DNA of 64,000 bases from Eukaryota sp. TZLM1-RC. Its lineage: Eukaryota; Metamonada: BaSk clade. The translations under genes and the position numbers were made by a program. The notes below the pieces were generated by a model, which was not told the origin of the DNA, searched no databases, and saw only the letters and a list, made by a program, of their open reading frames with translations. Positions 1-9,493 of the stretch are shown here, piece after piece (within the stretch, counting starts at the first letter, position 1; the number at the start of each line of letters is the position of its first letter). The stretch covers positions 1,710,689-1,774,688 of the forward strand of contig JAUPSS010000007.1 in the NCBI GenBank assembly GCA_040285825.1. Reading direction: 5' to 3'.

Positions 1-434
1 TTCCGATGCAAAAAATATTCAAATTAAGAAGAAAGCGGAATTGTGACCGGAAAGATACATTTGCCCAGATGCTCTGTTGAGGAGATGAATAGGGAACGTG
101 AGCATACAGAAACTAAAGCTTTTGAGACCGATCTACAAATGCCTTAGTAGCATTTGGTAGATCTACTTAGATACATCAAGTCGCGAGGCTTTGTTCTGTG
201 AAAGCAGTAGGTGCATTTAAGTGAGGTAGCCCATTGATGAAGATCATGATTGTCTTTGTCAAATGACGCTACATGTCTCTTACAGCCTGTGAGTAGACAT
301 TGAGAAAATTGAAAACAGGAGTGAATTTCACAGGGGAATACATGACAAGTGAAATTCACAGTTAATGAAAAACATTAAACAGCCTCCCTCCAACAACCAT
401 TCTCCTTGAGCTCATCTTTCTTTTCTAACCTCCG
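1..434. other. Intergenic, upstream of POLE2
   Basis: No convincing gene is visible. Short reading frames on the minus strand here have no recognisable motif. The one structured feature is an 11-bp inverted repeat (GTGAATTTCAC at 321-331 and its complement at 349-359, 17-nt spacer), ending about 75 bp before the POLE2 start codon. Confidence 0.5.
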
Positions 435-2003
435 ATGGCAATCTCGAAAAACTCAATCATCAAAGCATTTGGTCTTCGAGGGTTCACTCTTCGCTCCAAA
501 GCATGTCATCACATACTACAACTGCTGAAGAAGCCTTCCAACACCTTCACGCTTGACACAATTATTGAAAAGGTTGAATTGCTTCTAAACGATACTGGTT
601 CTCCATTGGTTACTCTAGACGTTGTTAAACAAGCTCTCGAAGATGCAATAGACGTAGAACATGCAGTTAACCCACTTGTGATTTATAATGATAATTCAAA
701 TTATTTATTTTATGGATCTGATACTTATTGTTTTAAAACAGTGTTGTTATCCAATAATTGCCTATTTTCAGATCAATCTGCCTTTTTTAATCGTTTTTCA
801 GAACAATTTCATATTTTAAAAAGAAGCCTTTTGAACACTGGACAAGTTTTTCGTTCTTCTATAACATCAAGTAATTTCTCAACAAACATCGTACCACTTT
901 CTTCAATAGCTACATCACATTCAAACACAACAGTAACAACATTGGGTTTATTAGTTCAGACAGACACGTCGTGGCAGCTTGAAGACATTGCAGGTAAAGT
1001 ACAACTTTCCTTTGAGTCACCTCTACCACCCTCACATGGATTTTTCTCTGAAGGATGCTGGGTATTGGTGACAGGAAAATGGATAGGTTCTTCACTATGT
1101 GTTGAACAGATGTCTTTACCTCCATTGGCTTCACGAAGTCAAGTTATACATGATCTATCTGCTGCTGATAGACGAACACTGTTGGGCATTAACAGCATTG
1201 CCGATGAAGAGCATCTTGAAGTAATGAAATCTAATATTGCAGCTGAGAATGAAACAATATACATCTTTTCGGATGTTCATCTCAATGTACCATCTGTGGT
1301 CGATCGCCTTATCTCTGCCTTTTCTACACTCGAATGTGGACTTGCTGAAGATTCATTATCTCCTCCACGATTGATTGTTCTCATGGGCAACTTTCTTAAA
1401 CATGAGGGTGACATTTGCTCAAAACAAAAAGAACTAGAGTCTGCACTTGTATCATTTGGTGTTCAATGTTCTGCATTTTCCCAACTATTCTCAACATCCT
1501 CTCTCATGTTCATCCCTGGTCCTAACGACCCTCTGCCCGATGTCCTCCCTCGTCCTAGTCTCCCACAGCCATGCCAACAAGCATTTACCACAGCTTTTGG
1601 TTTCCCGAATGTCTCTTTTTGTCCCAGTCCCATTCGAATAAGGTATTATGACAAAGATATTCTTTTCCATCGTGATGATTTCGTTTTTCAATTGTGTAGA
1701 GATGTGGTCGTTCAGCCAGAGGAGTGTGTGTCTTTGGGGATTCATATTGCACACACTTTGGCCTCTCAGCGCCATCTTTGCCCTGTCTCTACTCAATCTA
1801 GAGCAATCGTGTGGCATCAAGACTCTGTTTTGAGGCTTTTTCCTTTACCAGATGTGGTAGTTTTGGGAGATTCGTTTGCTGGTGATTTTGTTGAGGTAGT
1901 TGGGGAAAGCAGTTGGGGTAATTTGCCTGCGTTTGGGGAGACTTTTAGTTTTGTTTCTGTTAGACCTTTTGAAAGTGAAAAAATTGGCTTTCATTATATT
2001 TAG
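435..2003 (+). CDS. POLE2: DNA polymerase epsilon subunit B (DPB2/POLE2)
   Basis: This 522-residue protein is the non-catalytic B subunit of DNA polymerase epsilon, which supports leading-strand replication and CMG helicase loading in the nucleus. Residues 1-75 are helical like the Dpoe2NT domain, about 140-230 form the OB-fold region, and about 275-480 form the inactive calcineurin-like phosphoesterase domain. Diagnostic blocks include IYIFSDVHLN at 275-284, then FIPGPNDP, LPRPSLP, a SPIRIRYYDKDI block and RLFPLPDVVVLGD near the C-terminus, all typical of POLE2. The metal-binding residues of active phosphoesterases are not conserved, as expected for B subunits. Length matches the family (about 520-530). 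There is one exon and the ATG is the first in frame. Domain family is seen; function is known for the family. Confidence 0.93.
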   Translation: MAISKNSIIKAFGLRGFTLRSKACHHILQLLKKPSNTFTLDTIIEKVELLLNDTGSPLVTLDVVKQALEDAIDVEHAVNPLVIYNDNSNYLFYGSDTYCFKTVLLSNNCLFSDQSAFFNRFSEQFHILKRSLLNTGQVFRSSITSSNFSTNIVPLSSIATSHSNTTVTTLGLLVQTDTSWQLEDIAGKVQLSFESPLPPSHGFFSEGCWVLVTGKWIGSSLCVEQMSLPPLASRSQVIHDLSAADRRTLLGINSIADEEHLEVMKSNIAAENETIYIFSDVHLNVPSVVDRLISAFSTLECGLAEDSLSPPRLIVLMGNFLKHEGDICSKQKELESALVSFGVQCSAFSQLFSTSSLMFIPGPNDPLPDVLPRPSLPQPCQQAFTTAFGFPNVSFCPSPIRIRYYDKDILFHRDDFVFQLCRDVVVQPEECVSLGIHIAHTLASQRHLCPVSTQSRAIVWHQDSVLRLFPLPDVVVLGDSFAGDFVEVVGESSWGNLPAFGETFSFVSVRPFESEKIGFHYI

Positions 2004-2159
2004 ATTTCAACGATTATTTATTCTGCATTTTCAACAATTTTCTAAATCTAAATTTGTTTTGTTGCTACATACATGAATACCTAGCTCCATAAATACATTT
2101 CAGGTTAGATTTCAGGGTATGACAAACATGACACTACAACAACGTTATTTCAACTGCTA

Positions 2160-3462
2160 ATAAATAAATATAATTTTGTATATTCAAGAAATCTTCAATT
2201 AAACATAGTTTATCATGTTTATATTGAATTACACCACTTGATAGAATAAACTCAGAACTAATGGAGCTAAATTCAATGAACCAAGATTTCCTCTACAAAA
2301 TCCTGATCTCCTTGTTTTCCTGCCATGGCTTCTCTTATTCGATAAAAAACCGAGGTAATTTAATAATTATAGCAAATTGAATTCGCGACCGCCACAAAAA
2401 CACAACAACATTGCTTTTTTTGAATCATTTCTTGGAAATCATTCAGAAAATCTCCTGCTTCTACTGATAGTCTTCCGTTTATAGAAAATGGAAAAGCAAT
2501 AAAAACCAGTGTATTTCTACCAGCATTAGCTTTTTCGATATCTTTGTCATATTTTCTTTGTTTTTCATTCGCTTTATATTCAAGAGCTTTTAGAAGATTA
2601 GGTTTTCTTCATTGAACCAAAGTGTCATTTGCAATATTACAGTAGACAATATCAACAACCACTTCAGAGTTTTCAATCCAAGCAGCTCTGTCATCAGAAC
2701 CAAATATGTTTAATGAAAGTGTCTCTCTAAGCAAATGCTCCATAATACATGAGATTCTTGCATTTCTTGCCATATTAAAAACAGTGTCCCTGACAACATC
2801 ATGTAATGAAGAACGATAAGTTACCAATTTGGGACAATTTAAAGCATGACGTAAGGTGAGCTGTAAATAAATAGACTAAATACATGTTTCTTTTAATAGA
2901 AGTTGGTCAATAGGGTTATTCAGATATAATCTCATTTTTGTTACAAAATCGTCATTATTAGTACATAGCCCAAATCTTCGTGGTACAATGGTGACAAATG
3001 GTGATGAATCTGATGACTTGTTCTCGCTCACACCTTTTTTTAATGGTAATGAATGAAGATCTTGATCTAAACCAGCCGAGCTGCATAAATTTTGGAAATG
3101 ATTATCTTCATACATTTTGGTCATTCGTTTTTGTAATGTTTGAAGCGTGTACTTTAAATTTAAATATTTCTTTTCGGAAAGATTGCCATTGAATAATTGA
3201 GGAACACATTGATTCCATTTTCAGTGTCAATTTTTTAAATTCTTCATTTAATGTAAAAATAGTAGAATTTTGCGTTGTCACTAATAAATCTTTCCAATCT
3301 TCAAATTGTTCTGAAAACTCAAACATGGCATTTCTACATCGACAACAAAAAGCACAACAAGTAAGATGAGAGGCTTTGGTGCAACCTAAATCACCTAAGT
3401 CCATAATGGACTTAGATACTTTATCAACAATTATTTTAAACATTTCAACTATTCTTTTCTTC
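2160..3462 (-). pseudogene. Retroelement family B fragment (decayed, 3' part)
   Basis: Minus-strand remnant of the C-terminal half of a family B non-LTR retroelement. Reading downward from 3440, it matches the B protein at the conserved CRNA-FEFSEQFEDW block, the YRSSLHDVVRDTVFN block and the FGSDDRAAW block, which corresponds to the GDV endonuclease motif in other copies. It is broken by frameshifts and deletions. The 3' end (about 2160-2420) is alignable with the 3' ends at 7555-7790 and 26625-26838, sharing an AACCAAGATTTCCTCTAC block. The RT catalytic region is missing, so the piece is 5'-truncated. It is older and more eroded than the copies at 7.5-9.4 kb and 28-30 kb. Confidence 0.75.
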
Positions 3463-3624
3463 AGGTGTTAAGGAATTAAAGAGAATTGTGACAAATAGTA
3501 TTCATCTTGTTCAATCTGATCACCAACAGAGCCTCTAAAATTATCATTATATATATAAGTTTCTCTTCCATTAGCCATTAGTTTAATTTTTTCAATAAAT
3601 CCCATTATTCTTTTTTGCCTTCTT

Positions 3625-3924
3625 ATGAAGAAATCAAAATTGTTGCGGCGCAGGACTCGGCGATCTCCATTTATCAGGAGTTGGTCTAGTATAGTTCTCG
3701 GCAATGGAGTCAAAAGAAAGAACGATAGACAACAAGATGCTCAAGACTTCCTTTCCACCTCTCCTCCTCAACCTCTTCTCTCTTCAATTTTGGACGAAAA
3801 AATTTCTGATCAAGAATTTTTAAATGTAAAAGAAAATTTATTAAAAGAAAAGAGTCTACGGTAGAACCAATAAATGATTCTCCTCAAGTTGTTGCAAAAC
3901 CAGTTGATCGTGATATCATATAGT
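3625..3924 (+). pseudogene. Unassigned broken reading frame
   Basis: A 79-codon frame (3625-3864) is basic at the start (KLLRRRTRR) and contains NDRQQDAQDFL, which resembles the QQDAxEFL block of ubiquitin-specific proteases. The rest of a USP domain is not present. After its stop another frame continues to 3924 with ordinary-looking coding composition, suggesting a frameshifted relic. I do not recognise the gene; the USP resemblance alone is too short to assign. It lies between a retroelement piece and the next ORF. Confidence 0.25.
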
Positions 3925-3928
3925 GATG

Positions 3929-4006
3929 GATCTAAAGTATGCTTAACGTTCAAGATTACATGAATTGGTCAAAAGCCAGAAGTGTGTTTTAAAGGAAATT
4001 CACAAT
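3929..4006 (+). repeat. Dispersed ~77-bp repeat, copy 1
   Basis: This stretch aligns with 9361-9436 at roughly 85% identity with two small indels. The shared core runs from CTAAAGTATGCTTAACGT through CATGAATTGG and CCAGAAGTG to GAAATTCACA. Both copies end 40-60 bp before the ATG of a plus-strand gene. It could be a transposon end or a shared promoter segment. Confidence 0.7.
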
Positions 4007-4049
4007 ACATCAGTGTCTTATTTCATTGTTATAGACAATATCTGTAAGA

Positions 4050-4655
4050 ATGGACCCTTTCTATGTCAGACCGCCCTCTACTATTCGCAAGGAAAGGGCT
4101 TCTTCGTTTTCTTGTTCGCAGTCCTTCCATCGGAAGTCTCTATACTCTTCTTCGAGTCCTATATGTCGTGGTAGTCCTGCTAATGTGTTCAATGATTCTC
4201 ATTATGTAGCACAAATAGAGCAAAATTTCAATGTTGATGATGTTTATTCTACTGATGTAAATGATACACCTACTCAACAGACAGTGCCAAAAGCCCGGCC
4301 AGATTCAGCATTATCTATCTCTTCAGATCCTTCAGCGTTCGAGCAAAGTGTGGGACGTGGCTCGAGGGTCTTTCCATTTACACCACGGTCTTCAGACGAA
4401 ACACCAAAAGAACATGCCAAATGTGAAGGTTTAGAGGACCATACCAATTCAAAGTTCAGCAGTGTACGACCTAAACCAAAGCAGTCTGTTGATTATTCTT
4501 TTTCAGCAACACCTATTTCGAATAGAGAACCTAATTTTCTTGCTAACTTGTTATCTTCTTCAAAGACTGAAACAGTACCTGAGCCAGTAGAATGTGATTA
4601 TGATTACGGTCCTTCTGTTGTGATTCCAAAACATTTGCTCAAAACAAAACACTAA
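4050..4655 (+). CDS. Serine-rich, probably disordered protein of unknown function
   Basis: I do not recognise this 201-residue ORF. The protein is rich in Ser, Pro and Thr, has SP/TP-type sites and short acidic stretches (near DVYSTDVND), and ends in a basic KHLLKTKH tail. No transmembrane segment, zinc cluster or catalytic motif is visible. It starts at an ATG in the context TGTAAGAATGGA, similar to the start of the gene at 54279, and ends 10 bp from the stop codon of the convergent PP4 gene, consistent with the dense packing of real genes here. Coding status is likely but not certain, because low-complexity ORFs can occur by chance. Confidence 0.5.
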   Translation: MDPFYVRPPSTIRKERASSFSCSQSFHRKSLYSSSSPICRGSPANVFNDSHYVAQIEQNFNVDDVYSTDVNDTPTQQTVPKARPDSALSISSDPSAFEQSVGRGSRVFPFTPRSSDETPKEHAKCEGLEDHTNSKFSSVRPKPKQSVDYSFSATPISNREPNFLANLLSSSKTETVPEPVECDYDYGPSVVIPKHLLKTKH

Positions 4656-4665
4656 CCTTAATGTA

Positions 4666-5664
4666 TTATAAAAAATAGTCTACTATGGGTTTTCTTATCA
4701 ATGGGCCTCGTCGTTCCTTTGGGGCGGCATCAAACAATTTGAATGAATGATTTAATTGTTCATCAATCTGCATAACAGAGGCAACATTACCAACTCTATA
4801 ACAATAATTAGGTGCTGACCATACAGTGAATACCTTTTTGTCAAAATGATCTTGATGCCCAGCAAATACTAACTGATGAGCCCTGCACATAAACTCTAAG
4901 TTGTTTTGTTCAAGAAAACATGAAGTTGCATCTCTACCAAAAAGATATCCAGCACCCCTGGGACTAATTGACCAACCAGAAGAAGCAGGCTTATTTGCTT
5001 CCAACGCTTTATCAACAACAGGCATCACATCTCCCATATCTTCACTAACATCCAGCTCAGTAGCAGTAGAATCAGCTGGATCTGACCAAAGCAGATCACA
5101 CATTAGTCCATCATGTGGTACTTCCACTTGACGATCAATAGCTCTAATTTGGTCTATAGTGCTTAAAGATGGAGATAATCCTCCATGGACAGAAAAAACT
5201 TTACCATCAATGAGTGCTGCCAGTGGCAACACGTCAAACACTTGCACACATAAATGGTAAAAGTTTAATGAACCATACTTCCGAACACATTCATCATAAA
5301 AACCATAGACCTGAGTTATTTGACGAGATTCATGGTTTCCTCTGAGAAGGAAAACCCTGTCGGGATAGCGGACCTTCAATGACAAGAGGAGCAAGAAGGT
5401 CTCGACAGAATAAAAGCCTCTATCAACATAATCACCAAGAAACAGAAACTTTGTGTCTGGGGCTTCTCCAGCAATTAGAAACAGTTCAAGAAGATCATAA
5501 AATTGACCGTGTATATCTCCAACTACAGTAATTGGTGTATGGACGTTGATAACATTGGCTGTTTCCATCAACATGTCAACCGCATGAGTACACAAAAGTT
5601 GAACTTGTCGTTCTGGAGGGAGTTCTGAATTGCGAAGCTGTTCTATTATAAGATCAACATCCAT
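4666..5664 (-). CDS. PPP4C: Serine/threonine phosphatase PP4 catalytic subunit, with insertion
   Basis: This 332-residue metallophosphatase has all PPP-family motifs: GDIHG (49-53), GDYVDRG (77-83), GNHE (109-112), a later [11 protein letters not shown], and a C-terminal DYFL tail of the kind methylated in PP2A, PP4 and PP6. The C-terminal block [11 protein letters not shown]...KPIVDYFL is closest to PP4 (FEAAPQETRG...KPVADYFL in animals) rather than PP6 or PP2A. PP4 acts in DNA-damage recovery, centrosome function and chromatin control, with regulatory subunits such as PP4R3, also encoded in this window at 55016-57043. It is about 25 residues longer than the usual 307, because of an insertion of about 30 mostly acidic and hydrophobic residues between LLWSDPADS and [14 protein letters not shown], near the active site. 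ATG start; no intron. Confidence 0.85.
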   Translation of the reverse strand: MDVDLIIEQLRNSELPPERQVQLLCTHAVDMLMETANVINVHTPITVVGDIHGQFYDLLELFLIAGEAPDTKFLFLGDYVDRGFYSVETFLLLLSLKVRYPDRVFLLRGNHESRQITQVYGFYDECVRKYGSLNFYHLCVQVFDVLPLAALIDGKVFSVHGGLSPSLSTIDQIRAIDRQVEVPHDGLMCDLLWSDPADSTATELDVSEDMGDVMPVVDKALEANKPASSGWSISPRGAGYLFGRDATSCFLEQNNLEFMCRAHQLVFAGHQDHFDKKVFTVWSAPNYCYRVGNVASVMQIDEQLNHSFKLFDAAPKERRGPLIRKPIVDYFL

Positions 5665-6375
5665 GGGTTTTGGTCAAAACAGAGACAAGATAAGGTGAAT
5701 GTTAATGGCAACTGAATCATTATTTCGACCATCTTCAATCTTGAACAATTTCTGACCACTTTTTTATTTATTTCTGCTTTGTTACATTCACAACGTTTCT
5801 TTGGTCTCAATTTTTCTAATTCTCTTGGGAAATTGGAACAATGAATGCTTAAGGATTCTGTCAAATTTTTGCAGTTAAATTATCGGCAACACATGTGTAA
5901 CAATTGTTCAAGTAATCTGTGTAGACGAGTCAATCAGTTTTCCAGCCAACGGTTGTAGTTTCTCAACGGTATTCTTGAATCAGTAGGAACAAGTTTTTTT
6001 AAAACAAGATACAATCAAATTTTTTCCAATTGAATTGCTGTGGGAATTCATAATTGAGTTTTAGACACGAAAACCAACGTCTTACTTCATCATCTACTAC
6101 AGTAAATTAAGACTAGTGTATCAAGATTGTGTACTTAAATTGTTAATTATTTAATGAGTGTGTTTCACTTCAAAAACAATTTGACTATGCTTTATCCAGA
6201 TATAACATCACACCAGGTCAACTTTTAGTCTTCCTCAAAAAGCGTAGACAAGTAATAAAAACAAAGTTTAGGGCTAAAATGCAAAAATGCAGAAGAAATG
6301 AGTTTTTGACTAAATTTTAAAACTGATTACAGCGTAAACAATAAATCTGGAGTCGAAATCAGTTCTAACACAATA
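5665..6375. other. Intergenic between PP4C and EFG1-like gene
   Basis: AT-rich sequence with no supported gene. It serves as the upstream region of PP4C and the downstream region of the EFG1-like gene, both on the minus strand. A 72-codon frame at 5646-5864 overlaps the PP4C start out of frame and has no family signal. Confidence 0.4.
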
Positions 6376-7329
6376 TTACTGACTTCTTTTTGACTTGAAC
6401 GGCCTATCGTTTTCCCCTTTTCTACTTTTCCTTTCTTGTCTGTTTGCTCTCAACACTGCTCTCTCTTCTTCCCTTAAATAACTCTTATTCACAGCCAATT
6501 TCATCACCTCCCGTACTTCTGCTTTTTTCCAGTTAGTGTCAATGTTCTCACTTGTTTGGTGAGCAAAAAAGTCATCACCACTGAAATCACCCGCAGAGTT
6601 GGGTGAATCATCGACAAATAAAACTTTTTCTTTTCTTTTCGCAGTTTGGTTTGAATCATTTTTTCCACCTTCACTTTTGGTTTGATCAGTGGTTGCTACA
6701 TTTTGGAGTTCCTCTGGAGCACTATCGGAATCATTTGTTGCAGAGTCTGTTCTGACATTGTCGCCTGTAACATGAGATTTTGACTTCTTTTCTTTTTTTC
6801 GAACCACAATCGGCTTATCTATATCAACAGGAAGGTCAAGAGCTTTATAAAGGACAATAGCTTCGTCATTTTTGCCTTGATTGATTAGTTGCTCTTTTTT
6901 TACACAAAAATCTAATATGACAGCTCGTTTTTCCAAAGCTTCCTTGCTAGAAGGAGTTTTTAATATTGAAATATAATCGTAAATCATGGGAAAATGGGTA
7001 ACGTAAGAAAGTTTTTGTTTGTAATCATGGAGTTCATTGGTCAACTTAGAACTTTCTTCTTCAGTAGCATCAGTGGGAACATTAAGTTTGAACCGTTTTT
7101 CAAGTTGTTCAAGCTTACGAAGGATTTTCCGCTTTTCTATGTGACGTACTTTCTTGAAAGCGAGAGAGTTTTTGCGCTCGAGCTCCTGTCTCCTGGCATC
7201 AATACGACACTGTTCAAGTTGACGTAATTCTTGTTCAAGCTGTGATTTAAGGTCAGAGGGAAGATCAGGGTTACGTAATTGTTTGTTGATATCTCTACGC
7301 CTTGCAGCATTTGATCTTTTTGGGGGCAT
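6376..7329 (-). CDS. EFG1: EFG1-like rRNA-processing protein
   Basis: This 317-residue basic protein resembles the EFG1 family of nucleolar 18S rRNA maturation factors. The N-terminal half is a charged helical region: a short basic start, then RRRDINKQLRNPDLPSDLK, then a long Lys/Arg/Glu coiled segment with VRHIEKRKILRKLEQLEKR, then a THFPMIYDYISIL block equivalent to the conserved YYP.T.KYISL motif. The C-terminal half is a low-complexity acidic and serine region (about 180-270) with VLFVDDSPNS, ending in a basic tail (RQERKSRKGEND). One exon, ATG start. The assignment rests on the helical block and the THFP...YISL motif. The nucleolar role is known for yeast EFG1 and inferred here. Confidence 0.72.
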   Translation of the reverse strand: MPPKRSNAARRRDINKQLRNPDLPSDLKSQLEQELRQLEQCRIDARRQELERKNSLAFKKVRHIEKRKILRKLEQLEKRFKLNVPTDATEEESSKLTNELHDYKQKLSYVTHFPMIYDYISILKTPSSKEALEKRAVILDFCVKKEQLINQGKNDEAIVLYKALDLPVDIDKPIVVRKKEKKSKSHVTGDNVRTDSATNDSDSAPEELQNVATTDQTKSEGGKNDSNQTAKRKEKVLFVDDSPNSAGDFSGDDFFAHQTSENIDTNWKKAEVREVMKLAVNKSYLREEERAVLRANRQERKSRKGENDRPFKSKRSQ

Positions 7330-7554
7330 GAACTAATAGTTGAGAGCTGTTTGATCTGGATGTTGATAAAGTAAAGTAGTCTGATTCGTATTTACTTTCC
7401 AATATAGAACTGAGTGAACAAAGTGTTCCCAAATTCTTTGCATACACTTTAAAGCTGGGTTTCCACAACACATGGCAAACAATAATACCAGTATCATGAC
7501 TGCAAATTATAAACTTTATTAATATAAATTGTATTTTGAAATCCCTTATATCTA

Positions 7555-9358
7555 ATTGATATATTTATTGAATTTGCACACTTAATAAAATTAACTCATA
7601 ACCAATGGGACAACTATCATTGAACCAAGATTTCCTCTACAAAATCTTGATCTGCTTGCTGTCTAGCTACAGTTTCTCTAATTCGATTAAAATACCGAGG
7701 TAATCTATTAATAATGGCAAATTGAATCCGTGAACGCCATAAAAAAATATCAAATGTTTTCATTGTTTTTTATTTCACCATTTTTTGGAAGTCATCCAAA
7801 AAAGTTTCTGCTTTAACTGATAATCTTCCATTTATCGAAAATGGGAAAGCAATAAAAACCAGCTGTGTATTTCTATCGACATTAGCCTCTTCAATATCTT
7901 TATCATATTTTCTATGTTTCTCTTTTGCTTTAAAATCCAGAGCAGCCACAGGATTAAGTTTTGTTCTGTGAACCAAAGTATCATTTGCAACGTTACATGA
8001 GACAAAGTCAACAATAGCTTCAGAATTATCAATCCAATCACAGTATACATCACCTCTATCATCTGAACCAAAATTATTCAGAGAAAGTGTTTCCTGCAGC
8101 AAGGGCTCTTTGATACACGATATCCTTGCAGTTTATGCCATATTGAAAACAGTGTCTCTAACAGCATCATGTAATGAAGAAAGATAAGTTATCAATTTAG
8201 AGCAATTCAGAGCATGGCGCAAAGTGAGTTGAGGTGAATTCAAACAAATGCGTTTTTCTTTTGATAATAATTGATTAATGGGGATGTTCAAATATAATCT
8301 CATTTTTGTTACAAATGCTTCATTAGTGGCACACAATCCAAATTTTCGTTGTACAATGGTTACAAAAAGTGAAGAATCTGACGACTTGTTTTCACAAAGA
8401 CCCTTTTCCAATAACAATGAGTGAAGATCTTGATTTAAAACAGCCGAGCTGCATATATTTTTATAAGGATCTTTTTCATACATTCCAGTCAATCGTTTCT
8501 GTAATGTTCGAAGAGTGTACTTCAAATTTAAAACATTTTTTTCTGGAATATTGCCATTGAATGATTGGGGAAAACATCGACCCCATTTTTCTACATCAAT
8601 TTTTGAAATTTCTTCATTTAATGCAAAAACAGTGGAACTTTGCGTTGTCATCAATAAACCTTCCCAATCTGCAAATCTTTCGGAAAACTCAAAGATTGCA
8701 TTTCTGCATCCACCAACAAAAGCACACGAGGTAAGAATAGAAGCCTTCGTCCACCCTAAACCGCCATAATATGGACTAAGGTAAGCATGATTTGGAATTT
8801 GAAACATTTTACATCCCAGTAATTGAGACAGAACTTTTGCACGTAACTCATTAAACTTTTGAGCCAAAGGTCTAGTGACGAGAGGATTTGTAGATCGAAA
8901 TATATGATTAAAATTGGAACTAAAACACAGTCTTATAATGGTAAATTTGATGTGTTTTTTATATCTAAATTCATCAGTCGGTCAATTTTATCGGAAATTG
9001 AGTTCAACTTTTCAAACAATTTTTTAGTAATTTCATCATTATTTCCTGAAAACGAACCCAAATGACGAATAGCATCAATTGAATATAATTTGGTTTGAAT
9101 TTCAATACCATCAACTATTGTAGAAACTGGAGAATTCGATAACAAAACACATTTAAGTAAATTAAGTTGAAGGCCAATTTTGTTGAATAATTCTTGAAAA
9201 CATCCAGTTGCTTCTCTTACAATCTTTGAGTCACCTATAGGAACAATGTCATCCATATAGGCAATCATTTTTAGCGAAGGAAACATCTCTTGAATTTGTA
9301 ATGAAATAGGATGAATGGCCCAACAAACAAAAGAGGTCCTAACGGATCTCCTTGCATT
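7555..9358 (-). mobile_element. Retroelement family B copy, 5'-truncated and broken
   Basis: Minus-strand non-LTR retroelement. It begins at RT motif B (QGDPLGPLLF, about 9350) and runs through motif C (MIAYMDDIV, about 9260) and the thumb region. The 244-codon frame 8133-8867 carries the FVGGCRNAIFEFSERFADWE block and the HALNCSKLITYLSSLHDAVRD knuckle. The 110-codon frame 7770-8102 carries the RGDVYCDWIDNSEAIVDFVS endonuclease motif (D-X13-D). At least two frameshifts or stops separate these frames. One knuckle cysteine is lost (CLNSPQLTLRH where the 28-kb copy has CICSNSPQLTLRH). The 3' end near 7555 is AT-rich. The truncation point lies about 135 bp upstream of the IFT172 start. Confidence 0.85.
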
Positions 9359-9360
9359 AT

Positions 9361-9436
9361 AGACCTAAAGTATGCTTAACGTCTATCAAGATTGCATGAA
9401 TTGGCCAGAAGTGCGTTTTGGAAGAAATTCACAGTA
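9361..9436 (+). repeat. Dispersed ~77-bp repeat, copy 2
   Basis: Partner of the repeat at 3929-4006 (about 85% identity). It lies between the truncated end of the family B retroelement and the IFT172 start codon at 9494. Confidence 0.7.
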
Positions 9437-9493
9437 TTTAGGTTAATTTCTTTCATTTCTTCCTTATTATTTTGTGTATTGTGCTATTAGGCA

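Noticed and set aside
3700-3760. QQDAQDFL suggests a ubiquitin-specific protease
   Set aside because: Only one short block matches; Cys and His boxes and the rest of the domain are missing.
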